IMG/VR virus record: IMGVR_UViG_3300041964_000014
Coordinates: 47,189 to 111,188 of that record
Strand: one strand, 5' to 3'
DNA: 64,000 nucleotides
Source of the DNA: a virus
Below the pieces are notes generated by a model, which had not been told where the DNA came from, searched no databases, and saw nothing but the letters and a program-made list of their open reading frames with translations. A program made the translations under genes and the position numbers. Below, piece after piece: positions 50,217 to 58,433 of the stretch (the stretch's first letter is position 1; each line of letters opens with the position of its first letter).

Positions 50217-50534
50217 ATGTTAAGTAAAAATCTCCAACCTTATACATTAGTAGCTATAGGCATATGCTATGTAACAGTATCTATAGCTAATCCAAATGCA
50301 ATAGTACTGGCACTAATATGGATTAGTTTTTGGAGTGTGTATATTACTTGGGATACTGCTCGTAACAAAGGCGTACTAAAATCGCGAGCGCAAGTATTAC
50401 GGTTAACACTAGCGCTGTTGTATCTACCTTGTTTGTTTATGCCTAAGAATACCTTACCAGTACTGCTACTAGTAGCAATGATAGATGCATTGTTAGTGGT
50501 TGCTATTTGTATGCCGGATGATGAGTATGTTTAA
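50217..50534 (+). CDS. Membrane protein, 105 aa
   Basis: Three to four predicted membrane helices (LVAIGICYVTVSIA, ALIWISFWSVYITW, LALLYLPCLFM, VLLLVAMIDALLVVAIC). Shares topology and segment order with the gene at 51074. Function unknown. Confidence 0.6.
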   Translation: MLSKNLQPYTLVAIGICYVTVSIANPNAIVLALIWISFWSVYITWDTARNKGVLKSRAQVLRLTLALLYLPCLFMPKNTLPVLLLVAMIDALLVVAICMPDDEYV

Positions 50535-50679
50535 AGACTTAGTATTTGATGGATTTGGTATACAGCCTCCTAATGACCGTCTTATAGGACATGACGTAAT
50601 ATGGCACGACGGTTATTGGCATAGATTTGGTTTGTACTTTGTGCCAATACATTGGCATTATATAGGTAATTACAAATGA
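50521..50679 (+). CDS. Small hypothetical protein, 52 aa
   Basis: Overlaps the ends of both neighbours. Histidine- and aromatic-rich (GHDVIWHDGYWHRFGLYFVP), which may mean metal binding. Confidence 0.5.
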   Translation: MSMFKDLVFDGFGIQPPNDRLIGHDVIWHDGYWHRFGLYFVPIHWHYIGNYK

Positions 50680-50999
50680 ATCAAAAAGAATTCTTAGAAT
50701 ATCACAGACAAGTTATCGAATCAATGCACGATACTTGCAAGAAAAAGAATGCCGACTATTGTGGAGGTAAAGATAATAACGATGCTTTTGCTAACTTTAG
50801 ATTAGTTGAAGCATTTGAGGTCACTACCGCAGAGATAGGATTGTTTACTCGATTGCTAGATAAATTAAGCCGTATTGCAAGTTTCCTTAAACAAGGTCAG
50901 TTATTAGTAACTAATGAGTCGGTAGTAGATACATTAATAGATGCAGCAAACTACTGTATATTGATGGCAGCGTTTTTGCAGTCTAAGAATAAAGAGTAA
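50676..50999 (+). CDS. DUF1599-like nucleotide metabolism protein
   Basis: 107 residues. KKKNADYCGGKDNNDAFANF, GLFTRLLDKLSRI and NESVVDTLIDAANYC match the DUF1599/nucleotide-modification-associated domain 1 pattern, an all-alpha MazG-like group. It acts in the nucleotide pool of phage. Coupled to the previous gene (4-base overlap). Confidence 0.75.
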   Translation: MNQKEFLEYHRQVIESMHDTCKKKNADYCGGKDNNDAFANFRLVEAFEVTTAEIGLFTRLLDKLSRIASFLKQGQLLVTNESVVDTLIDAANYCILMAAFLQSKNKE

Positions 51000-51013
51000 C
51001 AAACTACAGCAGA

Positions 51014-51029
51014 CCTTATTATTTCGGAC
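51014..51029 (-). repeat. Dispersed repeat, reverse, exact
   Basis: CTTATTATTTCGGAC after the DUF1599-like gene. Confidence 0.85.
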
Positions 51030-51073
51030 AATGATTGGATTTGCGATCGGTTTAACACTAGGAGTATTAAGCT

Positions 51074-51412
51074 ATGCGTTCTAGGAATAAAGTGAACACT
51101 AGCTATTTTGTATTAATAGCTACTATGGTCGCTTATTTAATTGTCTTATTCTCTACAGACAATGCAGTAGCTAAATGTGTGTTATGGATTTGTCTTTGGA
51201 TAGCAGATGCTATTTATGACATAGACAGGGAAATACCTTTATTTGGTAGTACTGCAAAGGTAGTTACCAAGATACTGGTAGTACTGCAAACACCTTTATA
51301 TTTCATTGAGAAACCCGTACTGTATTTGTATCCTGCCGTTAATGTATTGGCTTGGATGATTACAATATTTTTACTAATCTCCGTAATTGCAAGTGTGAGA
51401 GATTCCGATTAA
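51074..51412 (+). CDS. Membrane protein, 112 aa
   Basis: Three or four predicted membrane helices and a similar order to the gene at 50217 (VLWICLWIADAIYD matches ALIWISFWSVYITW). Likely a diverged duplicate. Function unknown. Confidence 0.6.
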   Translation: MRSRNKVNTSYFVLIATMVAYLIVLFSTDNAVAKCVLWICLWIADAIYDIDREIPLFGSTAKVVTKILVVLQTPLYFIEKPVLYLYPAVNVLAWMITIFLLISVIASVRDSD

Positions 51413-51456
51413 TGGACTTAGTTACGTGGACTTTGTTTACTTATATGGAGAATCCG

Positions 51457-51984
51457 ATGTCTGAAACAGTAGTATTTCAAACTCCCTTTGTGTGTATAAA
51501 GAAAACACAGAAAGGGTTTTTTTATTTAGAGCGTAAAGGAGTAAATTCTGTTGCTATATTCTTGATCAGGAAAACACTACTAAATAGTCAGCTAGATTGG
51601 GATGTACTAATCCGATACCAACCTCTCCCTATAGATAATTCCGAAGATATGTGCTTGTTTCCTTGCCCAATAACTGGGGGTATTGAACCCGGAGAAGTTC
51701 CACAAGATTGCGCGGACAGAGAAACATTTGAAGAAGCTGGGTACTCTGTGGAAACCAAATTATTATGCAATTATGTTGTTGGAACTCAAACTAATGAAAT
51801 AGTCAGTATTTACTGGGCAGATGTAACAGATATAGAGCCTGAAATTCCTAGTAATGATGGTACTTACTTTGAAAGTATTAGTAATAACCAATGGGAAAAA
51901 TTAGAAGACTTAAAACAACATCGATACAGCGCTTGTAAGATAGGCTACCTATATTTGTGTAGCTTATTAAATAAACCCGCTTAA
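51457..51984 (+). CDS. Nudix hydrolase
   Basis: 175 residues from ATG at 51457 (GGAG just upstream). Perfect Nudix box: GGIEPGEVPQDCADRETFEE then AGY, satisfying Gx5Ex7REUxEExGU. Nudix enzymes cleave nucleoside diphosphate derivatives; substrate cannot be told from sequence. A Nudix in the nucleotide-metabolism block may clean or trim nucleotides for phage replication. Confidence 0.9.
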   Translation: MSETVVFQTPFVCIKKTQKGFFYLERKGVNSVAIFLIRKTLLNSQLDWDVLIRYQPLPIDNSEDMCLFPCPITGGIEPGEVPQDCADRETFEEAGYSVETKLLCNYVVGTQTNEIVSIYWADVTDIEPEIPSNDGTYFESISNNQWEKLEDLKQHRYSACKIGYLYLCSLLNKPA

Positions 51985-52008
51985 TATACACCTTACTAAC
52001 TAATTAAA

Positions 52009-53253
52009 ATGTCAGAAGAGATTCAATACTTACAACTACTTGATCGTGTTCTTAATGAAGGTAGCCGCAAGACTATTTTCAGTCCGAGTGATAAGCTAGG
52101 GACAATTGACCGAAATAAATATAGCGAGATTCCCAAGGACAGTAAGTATCTGTTGTCTGTGTTTGGAGCGAGTTTGAGCTTCGATTGTTCGGATGGAAAG
52201 ATTCCCATCTATACAAGTAGAGAGGTATACTATCCAGGAGCATTCAAAGAGATGCTTTGGTTCCTTAAAGGGAACGGTAATGTAGCGGCTTTACATCAGC
52301 AAAAAGTCCCTATATGGAATGGGTTTGCTTATAAGTATCATTTGAAACAAGCGGGGATATCCTCGGATGTATTAAGCTACGAGAACTTCGTGCAAGGGTA
52401 TCTCTCAAAAGACGAGTACACTATCCCAATACCTTACACCGACTTTACGGGGTACTCAGTTAATAACACTGAGATCGACCAAACTAAATGGCTAATTGAT
52501 ACTATCCAGAAAACCCCGGATCGTAAGAGTTTCGTGGTATCTGCTTGGAATCCCGCAAGATTGTATGGGATGTCCGAAATATCAAGGCAGGAATCTGTAG
52601 TGCTTGCAGCTTGTCATTGCGAGCATCAATGTGTAGTAAATGACGGTAAATTAAATCTTCGTGTCACGATTCGCAGCAACGATTTGCCACTCGGTTAAAT
52701 AAGACTAGCTGAGTATAAACTCCTCTAAACGGTGGAACTCCCACTGGGACAATACCGTGGTAAGCTCAATAGAGTAATCCGTAACGACTATCGAAAAGGA
52801 GCTTTAGCTCACTGAGTAGAGTACATCCAAGTGGATGGAAACGGGGAGGCACCTAATAAGTGCAAGATATAGTCTGGTCTGCATAGATATCGAATATGCA
52901 GCTGCTTGAATAAAGCGGGTTAGAATTAACGACTCTAACTGAACATAACGAATCCTTTCAATGTGTGTCAATATGGCTTACTTTTGCATATGTACGCATA
53001 CTGTACTGGCTTCGAGCCTGGTACTTTACTTGTGCAGATAACTGACGCACATATCTATTCAGATCAGATAGATGCTGTTCAAAAGCAGATAGACACACAT
53101 CAATCAGATAGTTTAAAACCGTTCCCCACACTTTCGATAAAAGATCGTGGGCAGCAGTATCTAACAGACTTTATTTATGAGGATTTCAAGGTGTATGGCT
53201 ACTATCCAGAGGAATCCCTGCGATTTCCCCTTACACTAGTAGGTGGTTATTAA
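52009..53253 (+). CDS. thyA: Thymidylate synthase, split by a group I intron
   Basis: Exons 52009-52695 and 52951-53253 join to a 329-residue enzyme that makes dTMP from dUMP. Exon 1 holds the catalytic Cys in AACHCEHQ (C202) and the folate/dUMP region RSNDLPLG. Exon 2 continues NPFNVCQYGLLLHMYAY, then PGTLLVQITDAHIYSDQ. In thyA the sequence RSNDLPLGxPFNxxQY is continuous, and the intron lies exactly between LPLG and NPFN. Works with DHFR (55069) and RNR to supply dNTPs. A repeat variant lies in exon 1 (52572). Confidence 0.93.
52696..52950 (+). ncRNA. Group I intron in thyA, 255 nt
   Basis: A small group I ribozyme intron. It begins after exon T (52695, a U for the P1 U-G pair) and ends with G at 52950. 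GACTA at 52786-52790 pairs with TAGTC inside AAGATATAGTC at 52864-52874, forming the conserved P7 element (R/S). It carries no homing endonuclease reading frame. Confidence 0.88.
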
Positions 53254-53266
53254 CTAAAGGTAAGTT

Positions 53267-53428
53267 ATGACAGATTCAAATCAGTCCAAAAGCGATCGCC
53301 CAGAATACGATGAAGCAGTGGATAAAGATGAGCTGCTTGAACAAAATGAACAACTCGCACAAGAAGCTATCGAACGAGGAGCTGAAGCAATACGTAAGTT
53401 GAAAGCCGAACAAACTGATGCTGAATAA
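53267..53428 (+). CDS. Small acidic hypothetical protein, 53 aa
   Basis: Helical, acidic product (DKDELLEQNEQLAQEAIERG). One HIP1-type octamer GCGATCGC lies in it, the only such site I noticed. Confidence 0.5.
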   Translation: MTDSNQSKSDRPEYDEAVDKDELLEQNEQLAQEAIERGAEAIRKLKAEQTDAE

Positions 53429-53449
53429 GTTAAGCATCTAGTGAGGTAT

Positions 53450-53487
53450 GTCCGAAATAATAAGACACCCCCTTTATTATTTCGGAC
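53450..53487. repeat. Inverted pair of the dispersed repeat
   Basis: GTCCGAAATAATAAG with TTTATTATTTCGGAC, just before the truncated Bro-N gene. Confidence 0.9.
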
Positions 53488-53513
53488 TTCTTTTTTATTA
53501 TTATTGAGGTTTT

Positions 53514-53756
53514 ATGTCTGCAATAGAAAAGTTTTTCAATGGAAAGTCTGTTCGTGTAATAGTTAGAGAGGAAACTCCTTGGTTTATTGCACGAGATGTA
53601 TTTGAGATTTTGGGTATATCTTGGAATAGCTCTAGCAGTATAGATACCCTGTCAGATAGTATGAAGAGCAAAATAACTAAAAATGACGTAGAGTATGTTG
53701 ACCCCTCTCTGGGGGGGTCACGTCATTGTGTGTTGGAATGTATTAAGAGACTATAG
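53514..53756 (+). pseudogene. Truncated Bro-N domain protein
   Basis: 80 residues. Opens KFFNGKSVRVIVREETPWFI, then ARDVFEILGI: the Bro-N (baculovirus repeated ORF) domain. After DPSLGGSRH the frame leaves the domain and stops, beside a run of seven G, so the domain is cut short. Leader resembles the KilA-N genes (TCGGACTTCTTTTTTATTATTATTGAGG). Confidence 0.65.
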
Positions 53757-53965
53757 GGGTATGGCTAAAAGCGCCAATCCCTTAAACAGTGTGTGATTGA
53801 TATTATAAAAACTTTCCACCCCCCCTTATTTATAATAATTTGATATTATTATTATTATACCTTTAGTAGGTGTATTATAATAGAAAATGAAACCCTTACA
53901 GTGTATAGGTTTTAGGTTATGTATTATTAATTACAAAATTAGATTATTGAAAAATAATAAAAGTT
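53757..53965. other. AT-rich non-coding region before the second RepA-like gene
   Basis: About 200 bases of AT-rich DNA (TTATTATTATTATTATACC) containing TTTAGTAGGTGTATTATAAT; resembles the AT-rich stretch at 40140. Possible promoter or replication-linked region. Confidence 0.4.
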
Positions 53966-54859
53966 ATGAGAAGTATGATTAGAGATTATTCAGATATGCC
54001 CGTACTGCCTACTCAGTATGTAGCGGGAATGTTTCCCATAGGCAAAGTCAGCGCACTTATTGGCAATGGTGGAGTAGGGAAAAGCTTCACTCTTTTACTA
54101 GCCAGTATGTCGGTTACAAGTGGCTATACTTTCTTACCTAGAGAAGATTATCCGGTATGGGATGATAAAAAGGTAATGTTAATAGAAACAGAAAACAGAA
54201 GTAGAACGTTTTACGACAGATTAGTATTAGCAGGTGCCACTATAGAAAACTATTATGTACCTACTGATTGCCTGACCAATACAATATCCTTTTCTGATGA
54301 TAAGGATAAAGCATCTATTGAAGAAGAAATTCAAGATCCCGAAACTATAATGGTTTTAGTTGATTCTCTTGCAGGGTTTAATGGCGGCATAGATGAAAAT
54401 ACAATCGCCGCCTCTGCTTCTATTAAATGGTTAGGGAATCTAGCTCAGAAATATCATAAAGCCGTTGTTTTAACTCACTTTCTAAATAAAACAGAAGTTG
54501 CGGGTAAAATCAACACTGAAAATATGCGGGGGCATAGCAGTTGTCAGCAGTATATTGAATTAATTTGGGCAATAGATAAGGAAAAAGGATCTGAAAAAGT
54601 AAAGAGGCTATACCAAATTAAGAATAATGTATCGGAATTAGATGACACTATTTATAAATTCAAACTAACCAATGCCAGTGCTGAGTTTTTAAATGAACCA
54701 TCCGCATCTGAGCTTAAAGGTAAAGCTTTACGCATTAAGATTTATGAAGCTAATTTAGACAAATCTGATAAGGAAATAGCCGATTTAATTCATGCAACAG
54801 AACCTGATAGTATTATCTATAATTTGCTGGCTTGGGTTAAACGTCGTCGTAAAGGTTAG
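53966..54859 (+). CDS. RepA-like RecA-fold ATPase, second copy
   Basis: 297 residues. Walker A SALIGNGGVGKSFTLLLAS, then VMLIETENRSRTFYDRLVLA, Walker B TIMVLVDSLAGFNGG, and VVLTHFLNKTEVAGKINTEN with GHSSCQQYIELIW. It has the same domain as the helicase at 31700 but lacks its N- and C-terminal extensions, so it is a short RepA/helicase-like ATPase. Possibly a recombination or plasmid-type replication ATPase. Confidence 0.8.
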   Translation: MRSMIRDYSDMPVLPTQYVAGMFPIGKVSALIGNGGVGKSFTLLLASMSVTSGYTFLPREDYPVWDDKKVMLIETENRSRTFYDRLVLAGATIENYYVPTDCLTNTISFSDDKDKASIEEEIQDPETIMVLVDSLAGFNGGIDENTIAASASIKWLGNLAQKYHKAVVLTHFLNKTEVAGKINTENMRGHSSCQQYIELIWAIDKEKGSEKVKRLYQIKNNVSELDDTIYKFKLTNASAEFLNEPSASELKGKALRIKIYEANLDKSDKEIADLIHATEPDSIIYNLLAWVKRRRKG

Positions 54860-54874
54860 TAAGTGAGTTGGATT

Positions 54875-55072
54875 ATGACAGACCAAGACAAGTTACCTCT
54901 TCAGACTTATGTAGAAGCGTGGTGTCAAAAGTCAGGCTACACTGATCCGGAATTTAAAGACGGCAGTTGGTACGCGTATCCTCCTGGAAATGCTGTTATG
55001 AAAGTAAAACTCGAATGGTACGAGACAATGAAGGCTCAGTATATCTCACGTCCTCCGGAGAATAACGCATGA
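54875..55072 (+). CDS. Hypothetical protein, 65 aa
   Basis: Small, aromatic-rich protein; ATG at 54875 chosen, though an in-frame GTG lies 12 bases earlier. Overlaps the DHFR start by 4 bases. Confidence 0.6.
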   Translation: MTDQDKLPLQTYVEAWCQKSGYTDPEFKDGSWYAYPPGNAVMKVKLEWYETMKAQYISRPPENNA

Positions 55073-55551
55073 ACATTAATATCATCGCGGCAGTTGCTTT
55101 AAATGGAGTAATTGGTAATCAAGGCAGGTTACCTTGGAGTAGAATAAGTACTGATTTACAACACTTTTTTAATACTACAGTTAACCACACTGTAATAATG
55201 GGAGCTACTACGTTCTTAGACGATTTAAAAGGTAGGTCTTTGTACGACCGTCAAAATATTGTGCTAACTAAACAGCGGAATGATATACTATCTCATTACA
55301 TTAATGTTGAGGTAGCTAACAGCGTTGATAAAGCACTTGCTTTAGCAGTAAATAATGAGGTATTTATTATAGGGGGTGCTAAAGTGTATGAGGCTTTTTT
55401 ACCGCTAGCTAATACTATGTATATTACTCACATTTTTAATACGTATACTGGGGATACTTATTTTCCTAGTATTGATTGGGGGAAATACCGAGTAGATAGT
55501 GTATTGCATAAAGACGATACAATACTAATAAATAAGTATTGTAAAAAGTAG
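55069..55551 (+). CDS. folA: Dihydrofolate reductase
   Basis: 160 residues, the usual DHFR length. Seen: AAVALNGVIGNQGRLPWSRI, then STDLQHF (the catalytic acid D29 follows P-W-x-x-x-x-x-D), HTVIMGATTF, VFIIGGAKVYEAFLPLANTM and YITHI. It regenerates tetrahydrofolate used by ThyA. Overlaps the preceding gene by 4 bases; the RuvC gene starts 2 bases after. Confidence 0.93.
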   Translation: MNINIIAAVALNGVIGNQGRLPWSRISTDLQHFFNTTVNHTVIMGATTFLDDLKGRSLYDRQNIVLTKQRNDILSHYINVEVANSVDKALALAVNNEVFIIGGAKVYEAFLPLANTMYITHIFNTYTGDTYFPSIDWGKYRVDSVLHKDDTILINKYCKK

Positions 55552-55552
55552 T

Positions 55553-56014
55553 ATGTTATTAGCAATTGATCCGGGATACAAAAACATGGGTTACTGTGTA
55601 GGACATTTAGATACACTAAATGTGACTACTAGTGGCACTATCGTTACACGCAATAAAACATTCCCGGATCAGTTGTTAGAACTGTATACAAATTTAAGTA
55701 CCTTAATTAACACGCATAAAATAACTACTTTAGTATATGAAAAGCCTACATATGCTGTAGGTCACGATACAGGTAATAAAGTACAACAAGCAATAGGGAT
55801 ACTACTGTGTGTTAGTGCTTATCACGATATTAGGAGTATTACTACATACACTCCTAGTGAGATTAAGAAGCTACTAACTAAAGATGGTAAAGCTGATAAG
55901 TATGCTATTCAATTAGCTGTACTAAATCAATTACCAAATATACAGTTTAAGACGCATCATGAAAGTGATGCCATTGGGATGTATATTTGTTATGTTAATT
56001 CTATTTTTAAATAA
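55553..56014 (+). CDS. ruvC: RuvC-like Holliday junction resolvase
   Basis: 153 residues with the RNase H-fold resolvase pattern: LLAIDPGYKNMGYCV (D6), VYEKPTYA (E63), and HHESDAIGMYI (D139 with H135/136). It resolves recombination and replication intermediates before packaging. Directly behind DHFR. Confidence 0.85.
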   Translation: MLLAIDPGYKNMGYCVGHLDTLNVTTSGTIVTRNKTFPDQLLELYTNLSTLINTHKITTLVYEKPTYAVGHDTGNKVQQAIGILLCVSAYHDIRSITTYTPSEIKKLLTKDGKADKYAIQLAVLNQLPNIQFKTHHESDAIGMYICYVNSIFK

Positions 56015-56339
56015 CACAGGTAACAGTGTCGGTAAAATCCATTTAGAGAATGCTTTTTACCGCTCAGGAGATTATATTATTAATAACAAAGTCATTCAAG
56101 CACATTGTTATGGAGATATTCATAATCTGATACTGTATACTACCAACGATGTTGAGGTGCGATTACTCGATCAACAAACGAATTTGCTCGTATCCGCGCA
56201 TCCCACACCGTTATCTCACTTCTATTTTCGGTCAGGCGACTTGAGACTTTTTCCAATTGAATCACTGAAAATACCGATATACAGCAAAGACCATTACCAG
56301 GAGTATTGGGAACCGGAAACAGACTTACTAGAACTATAA
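55992..56339 (+). CDS. Hypothetical protein, 115 aa
   Basis: Unrecognised. The ATG at 55992 is chosen over an upstream in-frame start inside ruvC, though it still overlaps by 23 bases. Beta-rich, possibly with a short hydrophobic N-terminus (MLILFLNN). Confidence 0.55.
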   Translation: MLILFLNNTGNSVGKIHLENAFYRSGDYIINNKVIQAHCYGDIHNLILYTTNDVEVRLLDQQTNLLVSAHPTPLSHFYFRSGDLRLFPIESLKIPIYSKDHYQEYWEPETDLLEL

Positions 56340-56346
56340 GGAAAGT

Positions 56347-56610
56347 ATGACCACACCTACTAACTTTAGCGCTGCCCTAAACAATTCGGATGTACCTGTC
56401 ACTGAGTTAATTAGCTGGCTAAAAAGTGCTAATGTTCCTCTTTATGCCACGTTAACTTTTAAAGAGGTGGAACAGTTACATCATTATGCACTTATACCAG
56501 AAGAACGTCGTTCTAAAATAGTTTATCAGACTATCCGACAACTTAATGAGACTAACTATATAGGTGTAACTACTCAAGGTATTGTTAAGAGAGCATTTTT
56601 TGAAGGCTAA
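56347..56610 (+). CDS. Hypothetical protein, 87 aa
   Basis: Helical protein, unrecognised; its stop overlaps the next ATG by 1 base. Confidence 0.55.
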   Translation: MTTPTNFSAALNNSDVPVTELISWLKSANVPLYATLTFKEVEQLHHYALIPEERRSKIVYQTIRQLNETNYIGVTTQGIVKRAFFEG

Positions 56611-56993
56611 TGTCCGAAACAAATAGTGAGCTTATTGCTGCGTTGAGTTTTCACACTCACGCAGCGTTTCTTGCGGGAAAAATTCCACGAGAGTATCCGA
56701 TATTCGATAAAAATGGAACTAGATACTTAGATATTGCTGATGCTTATACTAAGTACTACAAACAATTGTTTTCTTACGATAGAAGATCTTTAGTAGTAAA
56801 ACTAATAACTAAGAAGTTTACTTTATATCCGCACTTAGTTATGGAGATTACTACATATGGCGGTACTAAGTGTATTAGTAGCAATACTATTACTGAGGCA
56901 CTACCAGAAATTAATGTTAATAGTGCCCGTCGTTTAATTGTACAAGCATATAACGATGTAGTAGTTCAACCTCCCCATTTATTTGTGTTATGA
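56610..56993 (+). CDS. Hypothetical protein, 127 aa (repeat at start codon)
   Basis: The start ATG is joined to a copy of the dispersed repeat: ATGTCCGAAACAAATAG, translated MSETNS. Unrecognised protein. Overlaps next gene by 4 bases. Confidence 0.6.
   Translation: MSETNSELIAALSFHTHAAFLAGKIPREYPIFDKNGTRYLDIADAYTKYYKQLFSYDRRSLVVKLITKKFTLYPHLVMEITTYGGTKCISSNTITEALPEINVNSARRLIVQAYNDVVVQPPHLFVL
56611..56626 (+). repeat. Dispersed repeat overlapping a start codon
   Basis: TGTCCGAAACAAATAG directly forms the N-terminus MSETN of the 127-aa protein. Confidence 0.75.
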
Positions 56994-57850
56994 GGAACTT
57001 TATAGTTAGGAAAATAGGACAAGTAGATTTACTCGAATCTCAATCAATACGTTGTGTAAAAGTACATCGTCCTTTTACATTAGGTAATCCGTTTCAATTG
57101 AGAGAAGAAGCAAGTCGTGATAAAGTAATTCAGGCTTATCGTAAGTGGTTGTGGGATAATCTACATACTATTGACAACAAGTATATATCTCCCGTAGCGG
57201 AGGGAGTACAATCTATATATCACGGTAACTTATCGAATCCCAGCGCAATTAAACGAGTTATTTTAGATATTTTATTAAGACATAGAGAAGATCGTACTAA
57301 ACCTATAGCCTTAATTTGTTATTGTCATCCTAAACCATGCCATGCAGATTCAATAGCCCAGTGTTTAGAGTGGTTAGCCATTCCTACGCTAGAGGTAATT
57401 ATTTCGGGAGGTCAGACGGGAGCCGATGAAGCTGGTTTAAGAGCAGCTAGAGATATCGGAATACCGACGGGAGGTACAGCTCCCAAAAATTATCGTATTT
57501 GTTTGCCAGATGGTAGTGATGGTACAAATCCCGATTTGGCTAACTACAGTCTAGTCGAATCGCATAGCTATTCATACAAGCCGCGTACTATTAAGAATGT
57601 AAAAGATTCAGATGGCACAGTGTGGTTTGGTTTTTCGGATTCTCCTGGGGGTATTCTAACTATAAAGACTTGTAAAGAAAATAATAAGCCTTACATTTTA
57701 AATCCAACTAGTTTGGATTTATTCTTCTGGGTTAAGACACGTAAAATTAAAGTGCTTAATGTAGCAGGTAATAGATTGTCGAATCTTAATCCCACTATTG
57801 CCGATACTACATATAAGTGCATTAAACACGCTTTCCAATACTGTAGGTAA
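56990..57850 (+). CDS. DUF4326 + YpsA-like (SLOG) fusion protein
   Basis: 286 residues in two domains. Residues 1-130: DUF4326 pattern (CVKVHRPFTLGNPFQ, YRKWLWDN, LICYCHPKPCHADSIA). Residues 135-286: YpsA/putative molybdenum-carrier, SLOG-superfamily nucleotide-binding fold (EVIISGGQTGADEAGLRAAR then DIGIPTGGTAPKNYR, GTVWFGFSDSPGG). SLOG domains bind nucleotides or NAD-related ligands and sit in some defence systems. The pairing occurs in other phages to my recollection, but the function is unknown. Confidence 0.82.
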   Translation: MRNFIVRKIGQVDLLESQSIRCVKVHRPFTLGNPFQLREEASRDKVIQAYRKWLWDNLHTIDNKYISPVAEGVQSIYHGNLSNPSAIKRVILDILLRHREDRTKPIALICYCHPKPCHADSIAQCLEWLAIPTLEVIISGGQTGADEAGLRAARDIGIPTGGTAPKNYRICLPDGSDGTNPDLANYSLVESHSYSYKPRTIKNVKDSDGTVWFGFSDSPGGILTIKTCKENNKPYILNPTSLDLFFWVKTRKIKVLNVAGNRLSNLNPTIADTTYKCIKHAFQYCR

Positions 57851-57856
57851 TATACT

Positions 57857-58060
57857 ATGGAAATTGAATATATTAGTGCAGGTACTTTAAACGAACTAGA
57901 AAAGAAGATAAACACATACTTATCTATGGGATATAGATTACATGGAACACTAATTTATACTCCAGATTTATATAGTAAGTACGTACAAACAGTAATTAAG
58001 CCACCTAAAGAACTTAAACGAGTATCCCTAGATTATCCTGTACTAAATAAAGGTCAATAA
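57857..58060 (+). CDS. DUF1737-like small protein, 67 aa
   Basis: Pattern: IEYISAGTLNELEKKINTYL, then GYRLHGTLIYTPD and YVQTVIK fits the short DUF1737-like beta-alpha-beta family (Yxv.s....eLe.kvn..l..Gw.p.G......yvQ.....). Function unknown. Confidence 0.6.
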   Translation: MEIEYISAGTLNELEKKINTYLSMGYRLHGTLIYTPDLYSKYVQTVIKPPKELKRVSLDYPVLNKGQ

Positions 58061-58061
58061 T

Positions 58062-58433
58062 ATGGAAGAGATAAATACAGCGATACAAAGTTTATTAGAT
58101 AGTGATAATCCCGAAACCGAGGAATACTATGTACTTAAAGAGGACAACTTCTTTGTTACTCTGATAGCTAATCGAGATTTCGATGCTAGTACAGGTATCA
58201 ATATCTTACATGAATACAATGACGATATTATTCGGATAGGCATAATACTTATGCGTAACCCCTTAAGCTGGATAGCGAGTAAAAGGTTCCTACAATATCC
58301 AGCTTGTATTACTGACACTATGGTTATAGTATTCTTACCCAACAAAGAAAAAGAGCCGGACCAAGTCAGACTCTTTTCTAAACTGTTTAGTAAGTTTGGC
58401 TTAGTTGGAACTTTCTGTGAAATAGCCAACTAG
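58062..58433 (+). CDS. Hypothetical protein, 123 aa
   Basis: Unrecognised. Its 3' end overlaps the end of the leftward C39-like gene by 4 bases (convergent). Confidence 0.55.
   Translation: MEEINTAIQSLLDSDNPETEEYYVLKEDNFFVTLIANRDFDASTGINILHEYNDDIIRIGIILMRNPLSWIASKRFLQYPACITDTMVIVFLPNKEKEPDQVRLFSKLFSKFGLVGTFCEIAN

Noticed and set aside
51030-51074. 17-codon hydrophobic peptide frame (MIGFAIGLTLGVLSYAF)
   Set aside because: Too short to separate from chance, though it overlaps the next start; mentioned only here.
53296-53303. HIP1 octamer as evidence for the host
   Set aside because: Only one GCGATCGC noticed; one copy says little about host or origin.
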